NCBI RefSeq assembly: GCF_017115165.1
Contig: NZ_JABXKF010000021.1
Coordinates: 1 to 64,000 of the forward strand
DNA length: 64,000 nt
Direction of reading: 5' to 3'
Source of the DNA: Nostoc sp. LPT
GTDB taxonomy: Bacteria > Cyanobacteriota > Cyanobacteriia > Cyanobacteriales > Nostocaceae
Below the pieces are notes generated by a model. That model worked only from the letters and a program-made list of their open reading frames with translations, searched no databases and was not told where the DNA came from. The position numbers were made by a program, and so were the translations under genes. Positions 17,940-26,722 of this stretch are shown in pieces (positions within the stretch are counted from its first letter, which is position 1; the number at the start of each line of letters is the position of its first letter).

Positions 17940-18968
17940 CTATTGAGCAATTTTATGCTTGAAGTTGCGATACTTCAGCTTAATATTGTTTATTCTTTGC
18001 TGAATAAAGCTACTAGTGGACTTTTGCAGAAGTGTTAGCTTGCTTGGGCGCTTAAAGCTTTGAGGAAGTTTTTCAGGTGATTTTAAATAACGATAATATA
18101 AGAAAACATCGCGGTAAGCAATATCAACATCTTCACCCCCACAAAGCCTCGTAAAAGCTGAAGAAGATACACTCATATAGTGTAAGTATGTCAATTTCTG
18201 CCCTTGGTCATAAAGAATATTATCTACAACATCAAATTTAGAAGTCCAATGGCAACCAGTCGCTTTACCGTGATAGGCGTAATTGTAGTAAGAAATTCCA
18301 CTACGTAAAACTAAATAATTGAGAACTGTTTGATCGGAATCTGCCCATGCGAGTGCATCAGCTTCACCTGCTTCTAAGTTTGCTAGTAGATTTGCTAAAT
18401 TAGCATCGTTAAAAACACCCTTTTTAGAAGCAAACCAACCAGAACAAAAAATTTGATTCCTAATATCTTCTATAGAAAAAATCTCTGCTAACTTATCTTC
18501 TGTCCAGTTGAAAATATAATTCAAATCGGATCTATATTGAAAGTCATTCGTAATCCAATCATATTCATCCAACTTTTGATAAACATCATCGAGTGATTTC
18601 ATCAATAAGGTATCTCCATCAAAGAAGATAAACTTGTCAAATGGGCCATCTAGACAGCAAAGTTTTCGATGTCTTTCTATGCGATAATTCTCTGGCAAAC
18701 CATATTCTCGCCATAGCTTTAACGCCCTTGGGTGAGCTTTCCAGATACGAGAGCCAAAGTCTTCCCAGTAGGCTATGGAATCAGAATTTTCAAATAAAGT
18801 AACATTATCTCTAGATGCAATTTCTGCTTTTACTTTCTCTAGCTGGTCATTATATGGAATTACACAAACAGGAATTTTTCTACCAGCATTAGCTTCTATG
18901 CTGTTGAGCAAAGCAACTAGTTGATCGTAGACAACATCATTCGCTAAGGTGTAAATACCATCTATCAT
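17940..18968 (-). CDS. GT-A-like glycosyltransferase, paralogue 1 of 3
   Basis: About 342 residues from ATG 18968, chosen because AGGAG precedes it and its paralogue begins with the same MxGIYTLANDxVxDQ motif. The upstream alternative at 19004 would overlap the next gene. The GT-A nucleotide-sugar and metal motif is DGD in FIFFDGDTLLMKSL; a conserved LTYLHYM lies near the C-terminus. Architecture resembles GT8-like enzymes that use nucleotide sugars. It is the last gene of the glycan cluster. Donor and acceptor are unknown. Confidence 0.8.
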   Translation of the reverse strand: MIDGIYTLANDVVYDQLVALLNSIEANAGRKIPVCVIPYNDQLEKVKAEIASRDNVTLFENSDSIAYWEDFGSRIWKAHPRALKLWREYGLPENYRIERHRKLCCLDGPFDKFIFFDGDTLLMKSLDDVYQKLDEYDWITNDFQYRSDLNYIFNWTEDKLAEIFSIEDIRNQIFCSGWFASKKGVFNDANLANLLANLEAGEADALAWADSDQTVLNYLVLRSGISYYNYAYHGKATGCHWTSKFDVVDNILYDQGQKLTYLHYMSVSSSAFTRLCGGEDVDIAYRDVFLYYRYLKSPEKLPQSFKRPSKLTLLQKSTSSFIQQRINNIKLKYRNFKHKIAQ

Positions 18969-18984
18969 TGGGATACTCCTAATA

Positions 18985-19875
18985 TTAAGTACGGGCAGAA
19001 ACAAAGGGAAATAAACGGCGAGTCAGTTTGGGAATAAAGGCAAATTTACCCTCATGAAGATAGCGATAGTGTTCCCACAATTGCCAATAGGGACTACCAG
19101 TTTTCATCCGCGTACCAGCCCAGTGGAGATATTTGAGTCGTTGTCCTCGGTCATATAGGGCGTAATCTTGCTGTTGAAAATTTTGCGAACCTGCCCAACT
19201 ACCAGGCCCTCCCCCAGGAATTTTAACGAGATTTCCACGTTTAGAAATTAGTTTGAGAACAAGATAATTTAAAATTGGTTGGTCTGTAACTCCTTCAGAA
19301 AAATCAAAATATTCGCGATGTGCTGCACACTCACATAAAGCTTCATCCATTTGTTGTTCGGTAATAATTCCTTTTCTCGAAGCCCAAAAACCACTGTTGA
19401 AAACATCTTGAAGTTGGGCATCAGAAAAAATTTGCTGCTCTTTCACAAATTGAGAAAAAATATTTCGCAACTTTTCATTAGCATGATGGTAATCACAGCA
19501 GAAGAAATCGACTTCTAAAAGTTTGTCTAAATTGTCGGCAATTTTTTCAAAAACGACAATATCCGTATCAATATAAATAAATTCATCTAAAGGGCCAAAC
19601 CACGCCACCAATTTACGCATTTTGTTGGGTAAGGCGAGGAAATCTCGGTCAAAAATTTCTCCGATGCGTTTGGTAAAGGTATCAATAAGTTCTAAATCTG
19701 GGAAAATTTGAACGTTGTGTAAGGTAGCAAGCTGTTCTGCTACCTTGTGGTAATTGTCATTAAAAGGTATGAGATAAATGGTAACTTCTGGGTCATAGTA
19801 ACGAATGCTATTGAGTAGAGCAATAGCATTATCGATAACGCGGTCATTGGCAACTATATAAATGCCCCTACTCAT
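18985..19875 (-). CDS. GT-A-like glycosyltransferase, paralogue 2 of 3
   Basis: 296 residues, related to its two neighbours: GIYIVANDRVIDNAIALLNS at the N-terminus, DTD in FIYIDTDIVVF, and LKYLHWAG near the end. It is the most divergent of the three and lacks the extended C-terminal region. An AAGGA ribosome-binding site precedes the ATG. Four bases separate it from the next gene upstream. A role in adding one sugar to a surface glycan is inferred from the cluster. Confidence 0.8.
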   Translation of the reverse strand: MSRGIYIVANDRVIDNAIALLNSIRYYDPEVTIYLIPFNDNYHKVAEQLATLHNVQIFPDLELIDTFTKRIGEIFDRDFLALPNKMRKLVAWFGPLDEFIYIDTDIVVFEKIADNLDKLLEVDFFCCDYHHANEKLRNIFSQFVKEQQIFSDAQLQDVFNSGFWASRKGIITEQQMDEALCECAAHREYFDFSEGVTDQPILNYLVLKLISKRGNLVKIPGGGPGSWAGSQNFQQQDYALYDRGQRLKYLHWAGTRMKTGSPYWQLWEHYRYLHEGKFAFIPKLTRRLFPFVSART

Positions 19876-19878
19876 AAA

Positions 19879-20859
19879 TTATCCTTGGTTAATTAACTTA
19901 AATTTTCGCAAAGCTCTTGTAAGTAAATTTGCTATTGGAGCGTCATTATAATTCTTAGGAGGATTGGTAAATACTGGACGCTTTTCTGGTTCGTGTAAGT
20001 AACGATAATAGAGAAATAAATCTCGATAGGGAAACTCAATATTTTCTCCCGCACAAACTGCTTGATTAATATTAGGAGGAATCCCAATGTAATGGAGATA
20101 AGTTAGTTGATTACCGCGATCATAAAGAAGATGTTCTCGTTCCTCGAAGTGTTTGGAGCTAGCAGAACATCCTGTTTTTTCATTATCTGGCAGTTGGCAA
20201 GCAAAGTTATAAATAGAAAGATTAGACCTCATTACCATATAGTTGATTAATGGTTGTTCGCCAGCACCACCATACAAAATTTCTGACTCACCATTTTGTA
20301 AATGTGATATTAGCCAATCTCTTTTTTTCGAGTCAAATAGTCCTTGTTTTGCGCCATAAAAGCCTGAGCAAAATATTTCAGAATCAATGCGTTTTTGCTC
20401 AAAAACTTTTAGTAATTTGGGAGAATCAATATTATATATTTTACTAACGTCTTTAAATTGGAAATCGTAGACCACAAAATCATAACTATCTAGCTTTTCA
20501 AACACTCCTGCGAGTGATTTCATCACCAAGGTGTCTGCATCTAAATAGATAAACTTCTCGAATGGCCCATCAAAAGCGCAAAAACGACGGTGAGCACCAT
20601 AAAGACGGGATTTACTCCGATTCAATCGTTCTGGGGCTGCTGCAAGCATAAATTGATCCCAGCGGTTGATTGATTCTTGGTCATCGTAAAGAAATACATT
20701 AGGGCGTTTAGCTATTTCGTCAGCAATCTGTTGTGTCCGATCGTCGAAAGGATAAATACAAACAGGAGTTTCTGGGCCTAAGATAACATCAATACTGTTG
20801 AGCAAAGCCACCAGCTGATCGAAAACATAATCATTGCCAAGGGTACAAATACCATTCAT
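19879..20859 (-). CDS. GT-A-like glycosyltransferase, paralogue 3 of 3
   Basis: 326 residues, close to paralogue 1: MNGICTLGNDYVFDQLVALL, DAD in FIYLDADTLVMKSL, and LTYLHYIG. The same three blocks in three adjacent genes indicate tandem duplication followed by divergence, presumably giving different sugar specificities. It begins three bases after the stop of the GT10-like gene, so it is within an operon. Confidence 0.8.
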   Translation of the reverse strand: MNGICTLGNDYVFDQLVALLNSIDVILGPETPVCIYPFDDRTQQIADEIAKRPNVFLYDDQESINRWDQFMLAAAPERLNRSKSRLYGAHRRFCAFDGPFEKFIYLDADTLVMKSLAGVFEKLDSYDFVVYDFQFKDVSKIYNIDSPKLLKVFEQKRIDSEIFCSGFYGAKQGLFDSKKRDWLISHLQNGESEILYGGAGEQPLINYMVMRSNLSIYNFACQLPDNEKTGCSASSKHFEEREHLLYDRGNQLTYLHYIGIPPNINQAVCAGENIEFPYRDLFLYYRYLHEPEKRPVFTNPPKNYNDAPIANLLTRALRKFKLINQG

Positions 20860-20862
20860 AAT

Positions 20863-21822
20863 TTATGAGTATTGATCGACAAAGTTTGATAACCAGTTAA
20901 GCAAGTTTAATTTGTGTAAAATGATTTGACGTGCTTCTGCGATCGCATCTTTGGCAGCATACCAAGCATCAGGTGTAGCTGTCACTTCTTGGATGTAAGC
21001 AATGCCTTTTTCATCTAAACTGGGCAACCGCAAAAAACTACCCGGTGGCAATAATTTATCAGCAGCTGGGCCACCATAATAAATTGGTAAACACCAAGCA
21101 AGTAAACTATCCCAAAGTTTCTCACTCACATACAAATTATTATCAGCATAGTTTTCAATTGCCAGATTGTAATAGTATGGTGCCATGCCATACCATTTAT
21201 TGCCTAGTTCCCCCGAACTGTTCGCCCATTCTGGTAAGTTACGCCCATACAAATCAAATTTCATGCCACTAGATTGCAAAGATTGTAAAAAATCCAAACG
21301 CTGGCGATGGTTGGCTGTGCGGCTAATTCCCGAAGTAATCCAACTACATAGGGCAACTTTTGGGGGCGGTGGCATTTCATTTAAATCTTGAAATGAATTT
21401 GAGTGATACCAAATAGCAGGCATATAGTCAGGAATGGGAGCAAAATCATCGGGGCCAGAAACGTAGCCGCAATACTTCTGGGCTTCTTGATAATTATGAT
21501 TAGTTATTTTTAGAACCTCATCTAAAGGCGGTTCTCTGAGCAAATAAATAATCCGCTCTTTGTTGACACCACGCAGTAGATATTCAACATTTACTACTGG
21601 TTTTTGTTGCTGTTTGCGAAAACTATCTAACCAAGATTTTTGCGGCGATGCTTGGGGAAAATCAAATTGATATAGCAACATAAAATCTGGCTTTTCTGCC
21701 ATTTTCAACATTTGCATGTTCTTCCAAACACCAAAGTAGTGCGGAGTTTGTTGCCATAACCAATCTTTGTTTTTAGCAAGACCTGAATAGCTGCTAATCA
21801 TGCCAACAGTTTTAATAGTCAT
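20863..21822 (-). CDS. GT10 family (fucosyltransferase-like) glycosyltransferase
   Basis: 319 residues. The C-terminal half shows the alpha-1,3-fucosyltransferase signature: YVSEKLWDSLLAWCLPIYYGG followed within a few residues by LLPPGSFLRL. The N-terminal acceptor domain is unlike any I know. Family members usually transfer fucose from GDP-fucose; other deoxy-sugars are possible. It suggests the exported glycan carries a fucose-like branch. Confidence 0.85.
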   Translation of the reverse strand: MTIKTVGMISSYSGLAKNKDWLWQQTPHYFGVWKNMQMLKMAEKPDFMLLYQFDFPQASPQKSWLDSFRKQQQKPVVNVEYLLRGVNKERIIYLLREPPLDEVLKITNHNYQEAQKYCGYVSGPDDFAPIPDYMPAIWYHSNSFQDLNEMPPPPKVALCSWITSGISRTANHRQRLDFLQSLQSSGMKFDLYGRNLPEWANSSGELGNKWYGMAPYYYNLAIENYADNNLYVSEKLWDSLLAWCLPIYYGGPAADKLLPPGSFLRLPSLDEKGIAYIQEVTATPDAWYAAKDAIAEARQIILHKLNLLNWLSNFVDQYS

Positions 21823-21865
21823 AAATCGTATTTATTCGGTTATTTTTCAATTAATTTTTGTACCG

Positions 21866-23083
21866 TTACCCTAAAATTGGTGGACGCCGATCTTCTTCTA
21901 CGTAGCTTAAGATTTTGGTAATTCTATTCTCCCAAGAAAATTGCTGGGCAAAATCTATACTAGCTGCATAACCCTCTATTTTTCTGGGATAAGTTTCTAA
22001 AGTATGTTGAATAGATTGGGCAAGTTTATAAGGATTATCTGGTGTACACCAACTGGCAATTAAAGGTGATGTTTTGAATTCCATTAAAGGTGGAATCTCA
22101 GTTGCAACTATAGGAGTGCCAGCAGCCATGTACTGAAAAAACTTAACTGGATTCGTGAAATCTGCTGATTTTCCAGCGCAGTGAGGATGAACCAAAATAT
22201 CAGCTGCTTGAAACAAGCTGACTAATCGTTCTCGTGGAAGTATCCAGCCTAAGAATTTAACGTTTTCGACATTTTTATCTCTGGCTATTTGTTGATATGC
22301 TTGTACTTGTGCTTCTGTTCCTCCTGTGATAACAAACTGAATTTCCGGTAATTCTTTAGCGGAATCAATTAAGAGATCGACTCCTTTGAAAGGATACAAA
22401 GCGCCTGAATAGACAACTAAATGCTTACGTCCATTTATCAGCAATTCTTGCCGCCATGTTTCGGCTTCTTGGGGCTGTCTGATTGAAAATGATTGATTGA
22501 ATCCGTTATGTAGCCAAACGACTTTTTCCGGTGGCATTCCATTTTCTATTAGGCTTTGCCGGATGGGTTCTGACTGAGTTATGGCTATTTTAAAATAGGG
22601 ACTGTGGACAATTTCCTGCTCAAATTTTCGGTCTTGAAAGTAGTGACGTTCATAGAATGTAGGAACTTTATTTTTGACTGCGGCTTTAACAAAGTTCCAA
22701 TCTCGCGTGTGGACAACTTTAGTATGAGGTAGGATATGAACTGGTAAATAATATTTAGTTACGACTGTACTAGAGTTAGTAAATTTACCACCTATTCGAT
22801 CGATAGGCCAAGGCATTGGCAATGCCGCAATTTTGAGTTTTTCTTGAACATCGTAAAATTCGATAAATTCTCTGCCGGGTCTTTTGGGTTGATAAGGATA
22901 AATTAACGATAGTAGATTAACAGAAGAATTTTTTTTATCTTGATAAATTAAAACTGAGGAGTAGCCTAAGTTAGCTGCTGCATTGGCACAAAGAACATCA
23001 TGAATTTCATGTGCTGTGTCCGGCTTTAATGATAGCTCTCCGGTGTAAAAAATATATTGATTTTTCTTTGAAGAATTTACCAT
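21866..23083 (-). CDS. GT4 family glycosyltransferase
   Basis: 405 residues with a GT-B fold. The GT4 features are VVYSGALYPFKGVDLLI, the ILPRERL loop, HPHCAGKSADFTNPVKFFQYMAAGTPIVATEIP with its donor-binding glutamate region altered (N-P-V-K in place of E-x7-E), and a long N-terminal acceptor domain. It probably elongates the glycan in the cytoplasm. It is separated by 67 bases from the ABC exporter upstream. Confidence 0.85.
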   Translation of the reverse strand: MVNSSKKNQYIFYTGELSLKPDTAHEIHDVLCANAAANLGYSSVLIYQDKKNSSVNLLSLIYPYQPKRPGREFIEFYDVQEKLKIAALPMPWPIDRIGGKFTNSSTVVTKYYLPVHILPHTKVVHTRDWNFVKAAVKNKVPTFYERHYFQDRKFEQEIVHSPYFKIAITQSEPIRQSLIENGMPPEKVVWLHNGFNQSFSIRQPQEAETWRQELLINGRKHLVVYSGALYPFKGVDLLIDSAKELPEIQFVITGGTEAQVQAYQQIARDKNVENVKFLGWILPRERLVSLFQAADILVHPHCAGKSADFTNPVKFFQYMAAGTPIVATEIPPLMEFKTSPLIASWCTPDNPYKLAQSIQHTLETYPRKIEGYAASIDFAQQFSWENRITKILSYVEEDRRPPILG

Positions 23084-23150
23084 TTTTTTGGGGATGATAG
23101 GTTTTTCAAGATTATGGTATAAGTACTTTTGTTCCTGAGATTAACTAAAA

Positions 23151-25391
23151 TTAAATTTTATTCTCAAAAAGCTTTAATGTATCTAGTAGATAAATAGCAG
23201 ATTGATAAGATTCTGCAATTAATACATTTTGTTTTTGGGGTTCGGATTCTAATTTATCGGCTAGTAAGCGGAGAGAGCTAATCAGAGGATAGAGACGCGT
23301 GCGAAACTCATCCGAAATATGACTAAAGTTTTGAGACTGGTTATGTTCATCTTGATTTTGGTCTATATCTGACGATAACTGCCAGTTAATTTTCAAGTTA
23401 ACTACATCGCTGAAGAGATCGATGGCGTTGAGAACTCTTAAGGCTGAGTTGTATGATTGATCAATTAATTCCTGCCTCTCTTGGGAATTTTCTACTAGAT
23501 CGTCAACTAATAGTCCAAGGAAACCAATCATTGAGTTAAGCCTTGTACGCAGTTCGTGAGAAATGCGGTTAAAGCTGGGATTAGTTTTGGTGGAAATTTT
23601 AGTCTGAGCGGCGAATTGCATTGAGTAGAGGCGTGAGTAGTAACCCCCTTTTTGTAACAGTGTTTCATGGGTTCCCACTTCTACCACCTGTCCTTGATCT
23701 AATACGGCAATTTGATCGGCTTTTTGGACTGTGGAAAGGCGGTGAGCAATTACCAGGGTTGTGCGATCGCGACTTAAGTCATCAAGTGCAGCTTGTACTA
23801 AGCGTTCGGAAACAGTATCTAAAGCGCTGGTGGCTTCATCTAAAATCAAAATTTCTGGATTTTGCAGGAGGGCGCGAGCGATCGCTAATCTTTGCCTTTG
23901 TCCACCAGACAACATGACGCCGCGATCGCCAATTTGACTGTCAAATCCTTGAGGTAATTTATCAATAAATTCATAAGCATTTGCTCGTTTTGCTGCTGAG
24001 ATAATTTCATCTTCAGTAGCTTCAGGTCTTCCATAAGCAATGTTATTTCGCACCGAGTCATTAAAGAGAAATGTATCTTGACTGACAATTCCCATGTGTG
24101 TTCTGAGAGATTTGATATCAAAATCACGCAGGTCTGTGCCATCAATAGAGATACTGCCAGATGTCGGATCGTAAAATCTGGGTAAGAGGTCAGCCAAGGT
24201 GGACTTACCTGCACCAGAACCACCTACCAAAGCGAGAGTTGTAGCACGGGGTAAAAATAAATTTACATCTTTCAGTACTAACTTTTCATGACTGGGGTAG
24301 GCAAAGGAAAGTAAATTAAAACGTATTCCTTCTTTTAATTCTGTGTAGATAACATTACCGTTTTTCATAAACGGCTTGCGATCGCGACTTAAAAACTCAC
24401 TTACTATTTCTACGCTAGTAGCACTATTGGCAAAACTACTACGAAGACTATTTAATTGAGAGACCAAAGGCAGGAGTCGCAGTAATACTAATAAATATGT
24501 CAGTAGTACCGTTGAAATGAAAGAAACCTGATTGGCAAAGAAAGTTTTACTCAAGAATACAATCAGAAGTAAGGCTATAACTCCCATCACCTCACTTATC
24601 GGCCCGATCGCTTGTGAGTTTACCTGAGATTGAAAATCTGCTTTCTCGCGATCGCGAATTAATTTGGTAATCTTTTGATATTCTCTGTCTTCATTGGCAG
24701 TTGACTTTACCAAACGAATTCCATTCAATGTTTCTAAAACACTGATGGAATAAGATGTAGACATTTCTGAGAGTTGTTGACCAAATTTCTTCGCTCTACT
24801 AATTGTGTATTGATTTATTAATGTTATAAAACCCAATAAAATTGTTGCTGCGATTGTTAGCTGCCAAGAAATTGCTAATAATAAGCCAACAAAAACTAAA
24901 ATTGTAATTATTAAAATAATTAAATTTATGATACTCCCGATAGCGCTAGAAGTGCGGGCCGTTTCCGACCCAAGGCGATTAATAATATCGCCTACTTTCA
25001 TTTTTGAATAATAATCTATATCAATATCTAGTAATAACTCTAAGCTAGCTTCGCGAATGTCCGCATTTAATCTCCGAGTCAAAATACTTGATACCAAAAT
25101 ACTACAATAACTAGATAAGTTTTTTAAGAAAATTATAAATATAATTGTTCCAGCCATTCCCAAATTCCGATAATTTTCGGGAAGATTATCAAATGGAAAC
25201 ATCACAGCTTTGAGAATCGGAGGAAAACCAGTTAAATCTACTGGTTGTCCGACAATTCTCAAAATTACTGGCACAATCAAAGTCACACCGACACCATTAA
25301 ATAAAGCACCAGAAAATCCCAACAGCATTGTTAGGATAATTAAACCTGGATAGGGTTTGGCGAATCTTAGTATTAGTTTTCTGGTAGACAT
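23151..25391 (-). CDS. ABC exporter with tandem HisKA-like C-terminal repeats
   Basis: 746 residues. Residues 1-320 form six membrane helices; the nucleotide-binding domain has Walker A GGSGAGKST, the signature LSGGQRQRLAIARAL, Walker B ILILDEATSALD, and the H-loop IAHRLS. This is a complete half-transporter like MsbA, or HepA of heterocyst polysaccharide export. About 140 extra residues follow. 607-664 contains SHELRTRLNS, matching the H-box of histidine kinases (H612; the usual Pro is R617). 689-746 repeats the segment with D694 in place of the His. The repeats lie exactly 82 residues apart. No kinase ATPase domain follows. The tail may be a dimerisation or phosphotransfer module, or just a coiled four-helix scaffold. 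Confidence 0.88.
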   Translation of the reverse strand: MSTRKLILRFAKPYPGLIILTMLLGFSGALFNGVGVTLIVPVILRIVGQPVDLTGFPPILKAVMFPFDNLPENYRNLGMAGTIIFIIFLKNLSSYCSILVSSILTRRLNADIREASLELLLDIDIDYYSKMKVGDIINRLGSETARTSSAIGSIINLIILIITILVFVGLLLAISWQLTIAATILLGFITLINQYTISRAKKFGQQLSEMSTSYSISVLETLNGIRLVKSTANEDREYQKITKLIRDREKADFQSQVNSQAIGPISEVMGVIALLLIVFLSKTFFANQVSFISTVLLTYLLVLLRLLPLVSQLNSLRSSFANSATSVEIVSEFLSRDRKPFMKNGNVIYTELKEGIRFNLLSFAYPSHEKLVLKDVNLFLPRATTLALVGGSGAGKSTLADLLPRFYDPTSGSISIDGTDLRDFDIKSLRTHMGIVSQDTFLFNDSVRNNIAYGRPEATEDEIISAAKRANAYEFIDKLPQGFDSQIGDRGVMLSGGQRQRLAIARALLQNPEILILDEATSALDTVSERLVQAALDDLSRDRTTLVIAHRLSTVQKADQIAVLDQGQVVEVGTHETLLQKGGYYSRLYSMQFAAQTKISTKTNPSFNRISHELRTRLNSMIGFLGLLVDDLVENSQERQELIDQSYNSALRVLNAIDLFSDVVNLKINWQLSSDIDQNQDEHNQSQNFSHISDEFRTRLYPLISSLRLLADKLESEPQKQNVLIAESYQSAIYLLDTLKLFENKI

Positions 25392-25432
25392 TGGGTATTT
25401 TTATGCCAATTTAACTTAATTATTAATATTAT

Positions 25433-26596
25433 TCACAACTGAGTAATTACTGACTTGAGCACAGAAGCCATAGCCTCGATGCTATAGTGTTCCACACATC
25501 TTTCTCTTGCCTTGATACCTTTCTGGCTTGCTGACTCTAAATTCTGAAAAATCAATTGAATTTGTTCAGCAATTTGCTCAGGACAACCAGGCTCGACTAA
25601 ATAACCAGTATCACCTAGAAGTTGGGGAATATCTCCAACACGCGTTGATAATACAGGTTTAGCCATTGCCATCCCATCTGTCAACTTCAAGGGAAATTGA
25701 GCGCGAGTTTCTGGAGTATCTCGCTGGGGAACAACTACAATGTGAGCAGCTGCTACCAAATCAGGCATAACGTCGGCTGGATACTTAGGTAATTTGATAA
25801 TCCAACGTCCCCATTTTTGTTGAAGTTGTTTATCATAATCATCATAAGGACTACCACCTACAATTACTAGTCTCAAGTCTGGTTGATTAAGTTTATCGAG
25901 CGCCATGAGAACATCTTCTAAACCTTTATAAGGTCTTGGCGCACCGGGAAACATTAAAATCCGATATTCAGATAAACCATAACGATTCCTACTGGACTCA
26001 GCATCATATTGAGCGGGATCGAATAAGGAAACATCTTTGCCATTCGGAACAAATGTACCACCAAAACGCTGCTGCAAAAATTTAGTATGCACTGTCACAG
26101 CATCAGCGTGACTTACCAAACCTTCCATCCATTTCACATATAAAGTATGATGAGGATTTTTGAGTGCGCCCTGTGGTTTTAATAAGTCCCTAGCTAATTC
26201 TTTGGGTGTAGGATGATAATGCCAGTTATCACCGCCATGCCAGCTAAGTTCCCAATCATCTATGTCTAAAATTAATGGCTTTCTAGTGAATATTTTCCTT
26301 AATAGTCCAACTCCAAAACTTGCTATTTGTGGTTTGATAGCATAAATTATATCGCCATTTATTTTTGGTAAAATTTTTTGGATTTGTCCAAAAAACTCTG
26401 GAAAGTCTTTGCCTGGTAAGTTATAAACTTTGAATTCGGATGGTAAATTTAAATAGAAGTTATTTCCAAATAAAAAACCCATAATTTCAACTTCATATCC
26501 TAACTGATTAAGAGCTTTTGCTATCAAGTATGCACGCAAAATCGCTGCACTTGATAAATCTGAAACCAACAAGGATATTTTAGAAAACTTTTTCAC
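25433..26596 (-). CDS. GT4 family glycosyltransferase
   Basis: 387 residues. GT-B fold with the C-terminal donor motifs FPGAPRPYKGLEDVLMAL, VVVPQRDTPETRAQFPLKLTDGMAMAKPVLST and GYLVEP. The N-terminal hydrophobic segment (SKISLLVSDLSSAAILRAY) is the first beta strand and helix of the fold, not a signal peptide. It lies 42 bases upstream of the ABC exporter. Confidence 0.87.
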   Translation of the reverse strand: MKKFSKISLLVSDLSSAAILRAYLIAKALNQLGYEVEIMGFLFGNNFYLNLPSEFKVYNLPGKDFPEFFGQIQKILPKINGDIIYAIKPQIASFGVGLLRKIFTRKPLILDIDDWELSWHGGDNWHYHPTPKELARDLLKPQGALKNPHHTLYVKWMEGLVSHADAVTVHTKFLQQRFGGTFVPNGKDVSLFDPAQYDAESSRNRYGLSEYRILMFPGAPRPYKGLEDVLMALDKLNQPDLRLVIVGGSPYDDYDKQLQQKWGRWIIKLPKYPADVMPDLVAAAHIVVVPQRDTPETRAQFPLKLTDGMAMAKPVLSTRVGDIPQLLGDTGYLVEPGCPEQIAEQIQLIFQNLESASQKGIKARERCVEHYSIEAMASVLKSVITQL

Positions 26597-26722
26597 TATT
26601 TTTATACTTAATTTTTATTTAATTTTCCCAGGATTTGTCAGCTGTTACTAAATATGCAAATATTATTAATTTAATTTGTTTTGTAGGAGTTGGAGCAACT
26701 AAAAAAATTAGGTATCAATCCA

